Source: Sphingobium cloacae
GTDB lineage: Bacteria > Pseudomonadota > Alphaproteobacteria > Sphingomonadales > Sphingomonadaceae
Length of the DNA stretch: 64,000 nt
Assembly (NCBI RefSeq): GCF_002355855.1
Contig: NZ_AP017656.1
Span: 248,001 to 312,000 of the forward strand
Reading direction: 5' to 3'
In this document: piece after piece, positions 1 to 7,944 of the stretch
Numbering within the stretch: the stretch's first letter is position 1
Layout: each line of letters starts with the position of its first letter
The notes under the pieces: model-generated
What the model was told of the DNA's origin: nothing
Databases searched by the model: none
What the model saw: only the letters and a program-made list of their open reading frames with translations
Position numbers and translations under genes: made by a program

Positions 1-620
1 GAAAGCAGGCCGAAGGTCAGGATGACGCGATGGCCGTCGAGCCCGAAGCGGTGCTTGTGGAAGGCTGGGTCCAGGAAGGGCAGATCGGGGATGCCATGCG
101 GGATCACGGCGATCTTGCCGGCCGCCACCTCCATGTCACGGGTAAGAATCGTTCGGCCCATCTCGGTCATGACGACCAGGCGGGATGACCGCTCGGCGAG
201 AGCGCGCATCACCCGTCGTTGATCCGGGTCGGGCTGCGTCAGCACCGTGTGAAGCGTCGTCACGACCGGCGCCCGAAGCCTCTCGAGCATCGGCAGCAAG
301 TAGCCGCCTGCCTTCCCACCGAAGATGCCGAATTCATGCTGAACGCAGATGACGTCCGGATTGAGCGCATTGAGGTGGTCCGCAGCCGCCAGGTAGGCGT
401 CGGGATCGTCCTGCGCGATCTCGTAGCCTACTTCCTCCGGGTAGCGGTGCCGCGTCCCAGGATCGTTCATCGCGACAGTGGAGAGACTGGCGTCGGGCGA
501 TATCTGGCGCAGCGCGTCGTGCAGATCGGCGGTGAAAGTCGCGATGCCGCAGCGTCGAGGAGGGAAATTGCCGATCAGCGCGATGTGGCGAACCGGCGGC
601 GTCAGAGCATAGCCGTTCAT
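1..620 (-). CDS. GT4-like glycosyltransferase, N-terminal part (cut by window edge)
   Basis: The frame opens with ATG at 618-620 behind a GGAGAG-like ribosome site and runs off the left edge without a stop, so about 206 N-terminal residues are visible. Residues 12-30 contain a nucleotide-sugar-transferase type start (IALIGNFPPRRCGIATF), which is typical of GT4 enzymes acting on lipid or polysaccharide acceptors. Later pieces such as HEFGIFGG, TTLHTV and VIPHGI are also characteristic of GT-B retaining glycosyltransferases. The catalytic C-terminal half lies outside the window. It follows the mannose-1-phosphate guanylyltransferase gene by 55 bp on the same strand, so a role in polysaccharide assembly, possibly with GDP-mannose, is inferred. 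Acceptor and linkage cannot be predicted. Confidence 0.8.
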   Translation of the reverse strand, partial: MNGYALTPPVRHIALIGNFPPRRCGIATFTADLHDALRQISPDASLSTVAMNDPGTRHRYPEEVGYEIAQDDPDAYLAAADHLNALNPDVICVQHEFGIFGGKAGGYLLPMLERLRAPVVTTLHTVLTQPDPDQRRVMRALAERSSRLVVMTEMGRTILTRDMEVAAGKIAVIPHGIPDLPFLDPAFHKHRFGLDGHRVILTFGLL

Positions 621-675
621 CTTACTCTCCATTCCGGGCGTCTTCGAGATCCGTGTCGCCGATCCCTTTTCCTGC

Positions 676-1788
676 TCACGAGGCGGCGGGCGTGGCGATC
701 GACAGGGCGGCGGTTCGCTGCGGTCGTCGCGGTGGCGGAGGCGTCGCTTGACTGGCGCGTTGCACCAGTCGTCGTACCTCCTGGGCACGCTCCCGCGGGA
801 TCACCAGCACGACGTCATCCGTGGCAACGATGACGAGATCGGACACGCCCAGCGCGGCAACTCGCGGCCCGCTCGTCCGAATAAGGCACCCGTGGCTTTC
901 CAGCGCTAGGACATCGCCGTGCAGCGCATTTGCGCTGTCGTCCTGCGCTTCGATCTCATGAAGCGCATCCCAGCTCCCGATGTCGGACCATCCCACCTCG
1001 ACGGGGACCACCGCCATGCGCGCGGCGTGCTCCATCACGACATAGTCGATCGATTTCGCCTCCACGGACGCGAAGGCGGCTCTATCGGGAATCACTCGAT
1101 TGCCCTCGCGATCGGCGGTCGCCAAAGCCTTGCGAACCGATCCGAGAAGCCCCGGCGCGTGAACCGAGAGTTCCTCAATGAGGCGGTCCGAGCGGAGGAG
1201 GAAGATGCCTGCGTTCCAAACATATCGGCCATCGGCAAGCATGCGTTCCGCGCGTGCCGCCTCCGGCTTCTCGACAAACCGGTTCACCCGGCAAATCTCG
1301 CCGGAGAGCGGCTCTCCCATGTGGATATAGCCATAACCGGTCGCGGGGCGGTCTGGAGTGATGCCGAACGTCACCAGCCAGCCATCCTGGGCCAGGGGAA
1401 GAGCCCGATGCACGGCTTCGCCGAAGGACTCCACGTCCCTGATCACATGATCGCTCGGCATGACCAGCAACAACGCGTTCTCGTCCGTGCATTCGAGCGC
1501 CGCCATGGCGAGGGCGGGGGCGGTGTTGCGCCCGATCGGCTCGAGGAGCAGCCGGGAGGGTGGGCATCCCACCGCTTCGAGCTCTCGGAGGATCTGCCGC
1601 TCATGGTCCTGGCTGGCGACGACGACGGGGGAGCTTGCTTGCGCGATGCTCCTGGCGCGCAAAGCCGTCTGCTGAAGGAGGCTTTCTTCGCCTGCCAGTG
1701 GAAGGAACTGCTTCGGCGTCTGCTCTGTGGAGAGTGGCCACAGTCTCGTCCCTGCGCCGCCGGAAAGGATGACGGGGATGAGCTGCAT
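676..1788 (-). CDS. manC: Mannose-1-phosphate guanylyltransferase, short form
   Basis: This 370-residue protein would make GDP-mannose from mannose-1-phosphate and GTP. The N-terminus carries the nucleotidyltransferase signature LSGGAGTRLWPLS followed by PKQFL, and the sugar-phosphate binding motif FVEKPE is present near the middle. Bifunctional ManC/AlgA proteins are about 470 residues because of a C-terminal cupin phosphomannose-isomerase domain. That domain is absent here, so this is the monofunctional form. The last about 25 residues are Pro/Arg/Ala rich and look like an unstructured tail. It lies directly upstream of the glycosyltransferase at 1-620 and probably shares a transcript with it. 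Family is confident; the physiological polysaccharide is unknown. Confidence 0.87.
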   Translation of the reverse strand: MQLIPVILSGGAGTRLWPLSTEQTPKQFLPLAGEESLLQQTALRARSIAQASSPVVVASQDHERQILRELEAVGCPPSRLLLEPIGRNTAPALAMAALECTDENALLLVMPSDHVIRDVESFGEAVHRALPLAQDGWLVTFGITPDRPATGYGYIHMGEPLSGEICRVNRFVEKPEAARAERMLADGRYVWNAGIFLLRSDRLIEELSVHAPGLLGSVRKALATADREGNRVIPDRAAFASVEAKSIDYVVMEHAARMAVVPVEVGWSDIGSWDALHEIEAQDDSANALHGDVLALESHGCLIRTSGPRVAALGVSDLVIVATDDVVLVIPRERAQEVRRLVQRASQATPPPPRRPQRTAALSIATPAAS

Positions 1789-1938
1789 GAATCAGGCCCT
1801 TGTCGCGAAGTCCCGCCATGGGAGCAGCGCGCTCCAGGGACACTTTTCCGATTTCCTTTCAGCGTTGGGCGCGATCCTGATGGCCGCACCCGCCGCCAAG
1901 GCTACGTGAGGGTAAGGAGGGCGCGGCTGCCCCGCCCT

Positions 1939-1950
1939 GCGCTAGATCAG
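1939..1950. repeat. 12-bp direct repeat, left copy (candidate island boundary)
   Basis: GCGCTAGATCAG occurs here, 57 bp beyond the 3' end of the integrase gene, and again in the same orientation at 7719-7730, at the far end of the defence island. The position suggests an attachment-site core. A 12-mer can recur by chance in 64 kb, so this is only suggestive. Confidence 0.3.
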
Positions 1951-2006
1951 TCGTAGCATCACTGCCTGCTCATGAGGCCGGCTGTCGCGAGCGGCGGCGC
2001 TCTGGA

Positions 2007-3053
2007 TCAGAGAAACCGCTGGCCGGCATGGTCGCGGAACCGGTCGGCCGAGCGGACATAGTCCGAGAGGACTTGCACCGTCTTGTGGCGGCTGACCTCC
2101 TGCATCTTGAAGATCGTCGCGCCCTGACTGGCTGCTTCGGTCAGGAACCCCGCGCGCAGCGAGTGACCGGAGAATTTGGCGGCGTCGTAGCCGGCGGCAC
2201 CGGCATAGCGCTTGACCAAGCGCGCGACTGCCTTGTCGGACATCGGCTCGCCGGTAAGTTGGTCGCTGCGGGTGAGGCGGCGGAACAGCGGGACCGTCGC
2301 TTCCTGCGCGGGCGTGCGGACAACTTCGGCCTCCAGCACCCGCACGGCGCTGATCCATTCGAGCAGCAGCGCCTTCGGGCGCAGCCGGGTGCCTTCGGGG
2401 ATCGCGATCGTCGTGCCTTCGCCGGCTTGGTCCGTTTTGGTGGTGCCGAGGTAGAGTTCGATCCCGTGGTCGAGGATGCCGACATTCTCGAGCGTCAACG
2501 CCACCAGCTCGGAACGGCGCAACGCGGCGGCCATGCCGATCGCGAGCGCGGCACGATCGCGACGGGCGCGCAGGCCATCGCCCTTGATCTGCGCCAGCAT
2601 GTCGCGGAGCGCGGTGGCGTCTGCGGGCTCCTTGCGGGTTTTCTTGGCCCGCTTTTCGTTGCGGATGCCGGCAAGCGCCTCGCGCAGGCCGCCCGCTTCC
2701 GGGTGCGCGGCCGGCGCTGGATAGTTGCTTGTGCGATGATGGTGGCCGATCGCGGCCACGCGCCGTTCGATGGTGCTTGGCTTAAGACCGGACGCGGCCT
2801 GGTTCGCGACGAACGCGGCAATCTGTTCCGGATGTGCCGGCATCGCTACGAGGCCGCGCGTGCGACACCAGTCGGTGTAGATGATCCAGTCGGAGTTATA
2901 GGCGCGATGGGTCGCGGCGGCGCGCGCGGCTTTCTTGTAGGCGGCCGCGCGTTCGAGATCCTCGTGGAGCACGGCAAGCATCGCGGCGTCGGGCGCCAGC
3001 GCCGGCAGCGTGACGGGCTCGGGCTCGGCTTGGTCGGGACTTGGGTCGTGCAA
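2007..3053 (-). CDS. Tyrosine-type site-specific recombinase/integrase
   Basis: The protein has 348 residues, the usual size for a phage- or island-type integrase. An N-terminal SAM-like DNA-binding domain (about residues 40-130) is followed by the catalytic domain. The visible catalytic set is Arg near residue 179 (ALRRSEL), Lys206 (TTKTDQ), His297-x-x-Arg300 (HSLRAG), His323 (SRHKTVQ) and the nucleophile Tyr332 (SDYVR), so it should be active. It is the outermost gene of the island that holds SPARTA and VapBC, and it reads toward the mannose-1-phosphate guanylyltransferase gene. It probably drove integration of the island. No tRNA target is visible beside it. XerC/D are shorter and lack this N-terminal extension. 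Confidence 0.9.
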   Translation of the reverse strand: MHDPSPDQAEPEPVTLPALAPDAAMLAVLHEDLERAAAYKKAARAAATHRAYNSDWIIYTDWCRTRGLVAMPAHPEQIAAFVANQAASGLKPSTIERRVAAIGHHHRTSNYPAPAAHPEAGGLREALAGIRNEKRAKKTRKEPADATALRDMLAQIKGDGLRARRDRAALAIGMAAALRRSELVALTLENVGILDHGIELYLGTTKTDQAGEGTTIAIPEGTRLRPKALLLEWISAVRVLEAEVVRTPAQEATVPLFRRLTRSDQLTGEPMSDKAVARLVKRYAGAAGYDAAKFSGHSLRAGFLTEAASQGATIFKMQEVSRHKTVQVLSDYVRSADRFRDHAGQRFL

Positions 3054-3234
3054 GATCGGTGCCGCAGTTCGATGGACTGTCAGCGCCGGTTTGCCACCTG
3101 TAGGTTTTCCTTAAATGGTGGACGGCATCTGCCCGGCGGCAAGCTCCCGAAATAGTGGATTTGTGCCTGAACTGGACGTCACCATCTTCGCCTTAGGATC
3201 GAACCCACATCGGCGTTAGTCGGCGCTCATGGCA

Positions 3235-4770
3235 TCAGATGTAGTGCCGAAACGGCAGCGGCGGTGCGGTAACGGTATGGGGCGATGCCATCAGGATCTC
3301 ACCCACCCGGTCCGCGAACTTGAGCGTCACGGGCAGGGCGCTCGCGAAATCGCAGGCGTTGTAGTTGACCTTGGTGAGCGCAAGGATGTCGCCGAGCACC
3401 TCTACGATGTCCCCTTCGCCATGCGTCACGTCGACGGTGAGCGGCTTGGGTGTCTCGAACCCTTGATAACCTGCCAGCCGGGGTACGAACCCCCGCGCCC
3501 AAAGGTAACCTGACCAGTCACCCACGGTAAGGGCCGTGCCGCGCAGGACCGGTGTCGACGCGGAGGGGCGGAACAGCCGAACGTCATCGAGCTGCTTGAT
3601 CCTGACTCCTACCAGCTGTGTTTCAGTGGGTACTGCGCTGCAAAAGCCGTCCCACTCATCGTCGGAAAAGCGGTGACGCCCATGGATGAACAGCTGGTTC
3701 GGTGGCTTGCCGTGCTTGAGCTTATAGCCCTCGACCACCGAGGTCATCAAATTCGCCGCCGCGCTCCTCGACAGGTGATATTCCTTGCGCTCGTCGGAGT
3801 ACCAGGGGCCAAGGGCGCCGCGAAAGACGAGGCCGTCGCCTGAGTTGAGGAACATCTGCGCGGCGCAACAGGCCTCGCCCGTTGCCGCAGGCGTGTCGTC
3901 GTTCTTGAACACCAGTCCGACGTAGCACACGCCAGGCCGGACATGGGCTAAGGCCCAAGGCTTCGCGTCCATCTTGAAGTAGAGCGTGGTGCAGAAGTTC
4001 CAGGCAACCGTGGCCTCGTCCTGAAGGCCGCGTCGGCGGTCGTTGGCTATGTTGAGGTTGCGGTCGACCAGCGTGCTTTCGAGGATCAGCTGGAGGACGA
4101 CGCCGTCCTGCAGCAACTCGGCTTTCAGCTGGTGGTGGAAATTGTTCGAGAACAGGTAAGTTTCGGCATCCCGCACCGTGTCGGGGAACAGGTCGCCGCC
4201 CATCTGGAAGAAGCGTTTGGCGTCCTTGAAGCTCGTGATGTCGGAGGGGGTGCGCTCGTCCTTGGGCGGTGGTGCGACCTGGGGGCGTCCATAGCGATAG
4301 ACGACGTCCGGAACGACAACGAGCCAGACGTCGGGACGGCGCTCCTCGGCGCGGATGTGCGCGCGGATCGCGTCGGCGAACAGCAGCACCGTGGAACGAA
4401 CCGCGTCGGCGCGATTGTTCTTCTTGATGCAATGATCGATGTCGCCGCTCTTGACCGCTAGCTCGACCATGCCGCGGGTCGGCAGCGGGATGCCGAAGCA
4501 GGCCTCGAAGCCCGGCCATGCGGGTGCCCATAAGACGGGCTTGCCCTTCGCATCGACTTTGCCGGGTATATGCAGGCTGATCCGCTCTAACCAGCGGCGG
4601 GATAGGCCGACGCCGCTCTCCGTCCCGATGACGCCCAAGCGTACCTGGGAGCGGCCATCTGGACCTTCGAGCGGCCCGAAGAGGAAGAGCCCATCTTTTG
4701 GCGCTTCCATCTGCTGCCCGTGACCGAACTCGAGCAAAGGCTCGGCGATGCGGTGCGTGAGGATGCTCAT
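3235..4770 (-). CDS. Short prokaryotic Argonaute (MID-PIWI) of a SPARTA defence system
   Basis: This 511-residue protein matches the short pAgo architecture: MID plus PIWI without N or PAZ domains. The last about 70 residues carry the family's C-terminal block, with the ALTKVNYNACDF stretch followed by LPVTLKFADRVGEIL, which ends nearly all PIWI domains. In the first PIWI strand (GVCYVGLVF, about residues 280-290) the catalytic Asp of slicing Argonautes is missing, in keeping with catalytically inactive short pAgos. The start ATG overlaps the stop of the TIR-APAZ gene in an ATGA, implying translational coupling and a stoichiometric complex. Short pAgos of this class bind an RNA guide, recognise complementary single-stranded DNA and activate the partner TIR NADase. 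This role is by family knowledge; activity here is not shown. Confidence 0.9.
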   Translation of the reverse strand: MSILTHRIAEPLLEFGHGQQMEAPKDGLFLFGPLEGPDGRSQVRLGVIGTESGVGLSRRWLERISLHIPGKVDAKGKPVLWAPAWPGFEACFGIPLPTRGMVELAVKSGDIDHCIKKNNRADAVRSTVLLFADAIRAHIRAEERRPDVWLVVVPDVVYRYGRPQVAPPPKDERTPSDITSFKDAKRFFQMGGDLFPDTVRDAETYLFSNNFHHQLKAELLQDGVVLQLILESTLVDRNLNIANDRRRGLQDEATVAWNFCTTLYFKMDAKPWALAHVRPGVCYVGLVFKNDDTPAATGEACCAAQMFLNSGDGLVFRGALGPWYSDERKEYHLSRSAAANLMTSVVEGYKLKHGKPPNQLFIHGRHRFSDDEWDGFCSAVPTETQLVGVRIKQLDDVRLFRPSASTPVLRGTALTVGDWSGYLWARGFVPRLAGYQGFETPKPLTVDVTHGEGDIVEVLGDILALTKVNYNACDFASALPVTLKFADRVGEILMASPHTVTAPPLPFRHYI

Positions 4771-6161
4771 GCGTCGGCCTCCTCCGGTATCTCATCCCGG
4801 TCAAAGGCCGTTTCGAAGTCCTCTGACAGAGTTATCTGGCCTCCGTCGTCTTCCTCGGCTCGGCGGTCTTCTTCCGCGGCGAAGCTGACTGGAAAGTCGA
4901 AGCTCATCGGTAAGCTAGCGACGGTGAGGCGCTCACCGGACGCGGCAATGTCTAGTGCCGCTTCACCTTCGGCAAGCCAGCCCATCGCGGCGAGCAGCAT
5001 GTCGCGCCATTTGTCATTGAACCAGGACCGCGTGAGGCGCAATCGGATGCGCTGCAGCTGTTCACCCGGGAGCGGGGTTCGGCCGTCGGTCGTCACCGCA
5101 ACATTGGCATGGACCCGGAAGAGAGCATCCGGCCAGAGCTTGGGTTGAGCGACAAGGCACAGGTGCCAGCGCCGATCCTTGAACTTGCCGCTCAGGACAC
5201 GGTCGACCCGATGTCCATCGCTCAGCGTCAGCTTCACTCTTCCGTCGATGAGTCCGTCGGGGAAGAAGCGGCCTCGGGCGCCCGAGGCGAAATCGACAGG
5301 AAGTAGCCCGAGACGATGCATGGCCAGGTCCCAGTGCTGACGCATCAAATTGACGGCGATCCGCCGTGCATTGGAACGCTCACCGAAGTGGCGGCTATAG
5401 GTACCGTCGATCACGCCGTTGAATGGCAAGCTGGCGCGCGCCTTCAAAGGCGGAGCGCCGTTGTCGAGACGCTCGATAGCATCGGGTCCGCAGAAGGCGA
5501 TGGCGCCTCCCTCGTGAAGCACATGGGGAACACGCGTAAACTGGCTCCAGGCTTCCAGCTGCGCAGTCGTTCCCTTCGCCTCCAGGATCCAGACGTCGGG
5601 CCTCGCCCGGAGTTCGAACCAGTTGCTGTAAAGCGTCTCGGGATTTGGAGTGACCAGCTTTCGACCGTCCTCTTGGGCAGCAACGATCATCGCAAGCTGC
5701 TCGGCGTCCGGATGCTCGACCTTCAGCACACGTGAGGTGTCGAGCGTTTCGAGCAGGGGCTGAAGACAGGCCGCCCAATTAGGGAACGCATTGTGTGCGT
5801 TCTGGCGGAGGATCTCTGTTGGGAAATCGCCGAAATCCACGTCGGCAATCCGGATCGGAATCATGAACTCCGCGTCGCCGAGCTTGCGACGCATGACGTC
5901 GCCGAGAGCGAGCTCCTTCTTTACGCCTTGCTTGCCGATATGCTCGGACACCACGACGATCTGCTTGATGGCCTCGTGCCGCAGCACGTGCTCGATCTTG
6001 TCCCAGAAATCGTCGCCACCCCGAAGCGCGCGAACGTCGACCCAGACCTTGTATCCGGCCGTGGTTAGGCGCCCGGCAAGCCACCGGGCGAAGCAATTGT
6101 CCTCAGGATTGGCGTGCGTGATCAGAATTGTGTCGCGCACCGGTGTCGGAGCGGTAGTCAT
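4767..6161 (-). CDS. TIR-APAZ effector of a SPARTA defence system
   Basis: A 464-residue protein. Residues about 11-150 form a TIR domain: strand TILITHAN, then WLAGRL, GYKVWVD and DDFWDKIE. Glu83 in VKKELALG aligns with the catalytic Glu of characterised SPARTA TIR domains (KEL motif). The remainder is an APAZ region, which substitutes for the N/linker domains and docks on the Argonaute. The C-terminus is a strongly acidic tail (about residues 430-464, rich in Asp/Glu). In characterised SPARTA complexes such a tail is described as blocking the nucleic-acid channel before activation. When triggered the TIR domain is expected to hydrolyse NAD(P)+ and kill or arrest the invaded cell. The gene sits 48 bp downstream of the VapC toxin gene on the same strand. 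Confidence 0.9.
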   Translation of the reverse strand: MTTAPTPVRDTILITHANPEDNCFARWLAGRLTTAGYKVWVDVRALRGGDDFWDKIEHVLRHEAIKQIVVVSEHIGKQGVKKELALGDVMRRKLGDAEFMIPIRIADVDFGDFPTEILRQNAHNAFPNWAACLQPLLETLDTSRVLKVEHPDAEQLAMIVAAQEDGRKLVTPNPETLYSNWFELRARPDVWILEAKGTTAQLEAWSQFTRVPHVLHEGGAIAFCGPDAIERLDNGAPPLKARASLPFNGVIDGTYSRHFGERSNARRIAVNLMRQHWDLAMHRLGLLPVDFASGARGRFFPDGLIDGRVKLTLSDGHRVDRVLSGKFKDRRWHLCLVAQPKLWPDALFRVHANVAVTTDGRTPLPGEQLQRIRLRLTRSWFNDKWRDMLLAAMGWLAEGEAALDIAASGERLTVASLPMSFDFPVSFAAEEDRRAEEDDGGQITLSEDFETAFDRDEIPEEADA

Positions 6162-6209
6162 GGGAGTCCCCGCCAGCAGAGTGCCGTACCTAAAAGCACG
6201 AACGTGCGA

Positions 6210-6608
6210 CTACTCTGCCAGAGGGCGCACGTTGGTGATGGTGATGCCTACATCGGCACTCGCAAGTGGCCCGTCCGTTGTGAGCATCTCGGCTTGCAGG
6301 TCGATCGCCAAAGCAAGGCACGTCCGATCGCCGAGAGAAAGACCGAGCGCCTTCGTGGCTGGCCGGAGGTCGCCTACTATGAGTGCCTGGGCAGGAGTGA
6401 GCGGCCGGACATCAAGATGCAGCCCGCCAAGCGCCTCACGCACCTCGTCGAGCGGCAATCCCCGGTCCCGTAGCTTGGAGACGACCTCTGCGAGGTTGGC
6501 TGTTCCGATGATGCTGCGGGTCAGGACGTCGACTACCCTATCCGCCCCGGGTTCATCGTTCAGAAGACAGAGCAGGGCGGAGGCGTCGAGTACGACTTTG
6601 CTACTCAC
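6210..6608 (-). CDS. vapC: PIN-domain toxin, VapC family
   Basis: A compact PIN domain of about 132 residues. The acidic metal-binding residues of the family are in place: Asp in VLDASALL, Glu in NLAEVVS, Asp in LGDRTCLAL and Asp in LTTDG. VapC toxins are Mg-dependent ribonucleases, often cutting tRNA or rRNA. The GTG at 6606-6608 overlaps the end of the antitoxin gene by eight bases and is preferred. A more distal GTG at 6620 would add four residues. It is cotranscribed with the AbrB-type antitoxin and sits 48 bp before the TIR-APAZ gene on the same strand, so read-through into the SPARTA genes is plausible. Confidence 0.85.
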   Translation of the reverse strand: MSSKVVLDASALLCLLNDEPGADRVVDVLTRSIIGTANLAEVVSKLRDRGLPLDEVREALGGLHLDVRPLTPAQALIVGDLRPATKALGLSLGDRTCLALAIDLQAEMLTTDGPLASADVGITITNVRPLAE

Positions 6609-6849
6609 GCTCCGCCTCACGCCGACGCTCCGCGATCAGCTCGTCAGCCAAGCCGACGCCTTCGGGCACATACTTGCGCAGGATGGCGCGAGCACGCTCA
6701 AGTGCCTTAGGTACGGAACGTACCCGCAATTCGCCATCGTCCACATCGACGAGAACGGTGTCACCCGTGGTGATCCCGAGCTCACGGCGCATTGCCGCCG
6801 GGATCACGAGCTTACCACCGTCCACGATTTTGACCCTCTGTGCTTCCAT
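6601..6849 (-). CDS. vapB: AbrB/SpoVT-type antitoxin, VapB family
   Basis: An 82-residue swapped-hairpin AbrB protein. Residues 3-45 show the fold's characteristic run, with KIVDGGKLVIPAAMRRELG followed by TGDTVLVDV. The basic and acidic C-terminal helix (about 55-82) is the usual toxin-binding segment. A longer reading frame opens farther upstream at 6966, but homologous antitoxins begin at the MEAQRVKIV Met used here. Such antitoxins neutralise the paired PIN toxin and repress their own promoter as a complex, so the 6850-7099 gap, shared with the divergent resolvase gene, probably contains the operator. If transcription continues past vapC, this protein may also influence SPARTA expression; that is inference. 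Confidence 0.82.
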   Translation of the reverse strand: MEAQRVKIVDGGKLVIPAAMRRELGITTGDTVLVDVDDGELRVRSVPKALERARAILRKYVPEGVGLADELIAERRREAERE

Positions 6850-7099
6850 CTGCACCAATCCCGCTGCTCTGACCTGTCCAACGGCTTTATACCGGAGGGC
6901 AACGTCGGACGCCAGCGTGCAGGGAGGGATCGATGCACGGCTGGTCACCGAAATATCGTTCATCAATAATGGAGCAGCTACTTAGACCCGGTCTGCTTAG
7001 CTAGGCTCCGTAGGACCGGCACTTGCCGTTCTGAGCCGCCTGCTGCATGATTGGCTCACAAGGGTGTACCTAACTAAGCCGGGCAGGAGTAACGACCAC

Positions 7100-7768
7100 G
7101 TGAAAGGCAGCGAGGTACGGGCGGCGCGGGTGTACCTGCGGGTGAGCACGGACGAGCAGGATCTGACGCGGCAGGAGAGCATCGTTGCTGGCGCGCGGGC
7201 TGCCGGCTTCTACGTCGCGGCGGTCTACCGGGAGAAGGCGTCTGGCGCGCGACCTGACCGGCCGGAGCTGTTGCGCATGGTGGCGGACCTGCAGCCGGGC
7301 GAAGTGGTGGTCGCTGAGAAAATCGACCGAATCAGCCGCCTGCCGCTGCCGGAAGCCGAACTGCTCGTGGAGGCGATAAGGGGCAGGGGGGCGCGGCTGT
7401 CAGTGCCCGGGATCGTCGATCTGTCCGATCTGGTGGCGGACAGCGCGGGCGTGGCGCGCATCGTGCTGGAGGCGGTGCAGGACATGCTGCTGCGCGTGGC
7501 ACTCCAAACAGCGCGCGACGACTACGAAACCCGGCGCGAGCGGCAGCGCGAGGGCATTGAGATCGCGAAGAAGGCAGGGCGGTACACCGGTCGCAAACCT
7601 GACCTAGCCCATCACCGCCGCATCGTAGGCTTGCGCGAGGCTGGTATGAGCATTGCGAAGACGGCTGAGCTCGCTGGGTGCAGCATCGCTCACGTCAAGC
7701 GGGTGACGGCGATCCATCGCGCTAGATCAGCACCGCCTTCAAGTGCGTCAGCCGACAACAGTAGGTAG
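7100..7768 (+). CDS. Serine recombinase (resolvase/invertase family)
   Basis: About 222 residues. The catalytic resolvase domain begins with ARVYLRVSTDEQDL, where the Ser after RV is the nucleophile, followed by the conserved GARPDRPELLRM and EKIDRISRL blocks. The C-terminal region after residue about 165 (GRKPDL, then a helix-turn-helix ending in SIAHVKRV) is the DNA-binding domain. The GTG at 7100 is chosen because AGGAG at 7085-7089 precedes it by ten bases; an upstream ATG at 7064 would add twelve residues. It faces away from the vapBC-SPARTA genes and forms the right side of the island. Resolution or mobility of a larger element is the likely role. The last codons contain the right copy of the 12-bp repeat. 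Confidence 0.85.
   Translation: MKGSEVRAARVYLRVSTDEQDLTRQESIVAGARAAGFYVAAVYREKASGARPDRPELLRMVADLQPGEVVVAEKIDRISRLPLPEAELLVEAIRGRGARLSVPGIVDLSDLVADSAGVARIVLEAVQDMLLRVALQTARDDYETRRERQREGIEIAKKAGRYTGRKPDLAHHRRIVGLREAGMSIAKTAELAGCSIAHVKRVTAIHRARSAPPSSASADNSR
7719..7730. repeat. 12-bp direct repeat, right copy (candidate island boundary)
   Basis: GCGCTAGATCAG lies inside the last codons of the resolvase gene and matches 1939-1950 exactly in the same orientation. It is a candidate attachment core for the island. Its position within a coding region and its short length weigh against certainty. Confidence 0.3.
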
Positions 7769-7854
7769 CCAACTGCCGCCATAATCCTGATCGGTGATCT
7801 GACACGGGGTTCTGACACCTGCAAACCTTGGAAAGGCTGGGGCAGCGGGACGGC

Positions 7855-7876
7855 GTCACAACCGTCCGGTTGTGAC
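7855..7876. promoter_or_regulatory. Perfect 10-bp inverted repeat, candidate recombinase or operator site
   Basis: GTCACAACCG and CGGTTGTGAC face each other across a 2-bp centre. The site lies 86 bp past the resolvase gene in an otherwise empty gap of 176 bp that also has two nearby CTGACAC direct repeats (about 7799 and 7812). Repeats of this layout fit a resolvase-binding site or a dimeric repressor site. There is no T-tract, so a terminator is less likely. Confidence 0.4.
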
Positions 7877-7944
7877 ACCCGAGCCTGCGGAAATTACTGC
7901 CGAACTTTAATTTCAAGGCAACCGGTTCACGCTATCGTATTTCG

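Noticed and set aside
919..1956. Long plus-strand open frame of 345 codons over the manC gene
   Set aside because: It is the complement of a well-supported nucleotidyltransferase gene and shows no family features.
2028..3155. 375-codon plus-strand frame over the integrase
   Set aside because: High-GC shadow of the integrase; the integrase has a full catalytic set.
3185..3215. tRNA-like T-arm (GGTTCGATCC on the minus strand) near the integrase
   Set aside because: The surrounding bases do not form a T-stem, anticodon arm or acceptor stem, so there is no tRNA gene or fragment.
3722..4804. 360-codon minus-strand frame overlapping the Argonaute gene
   Set aside because: Arg/Pro-rich out-of-frame product; the PIWI frame carries all conserved sequence.
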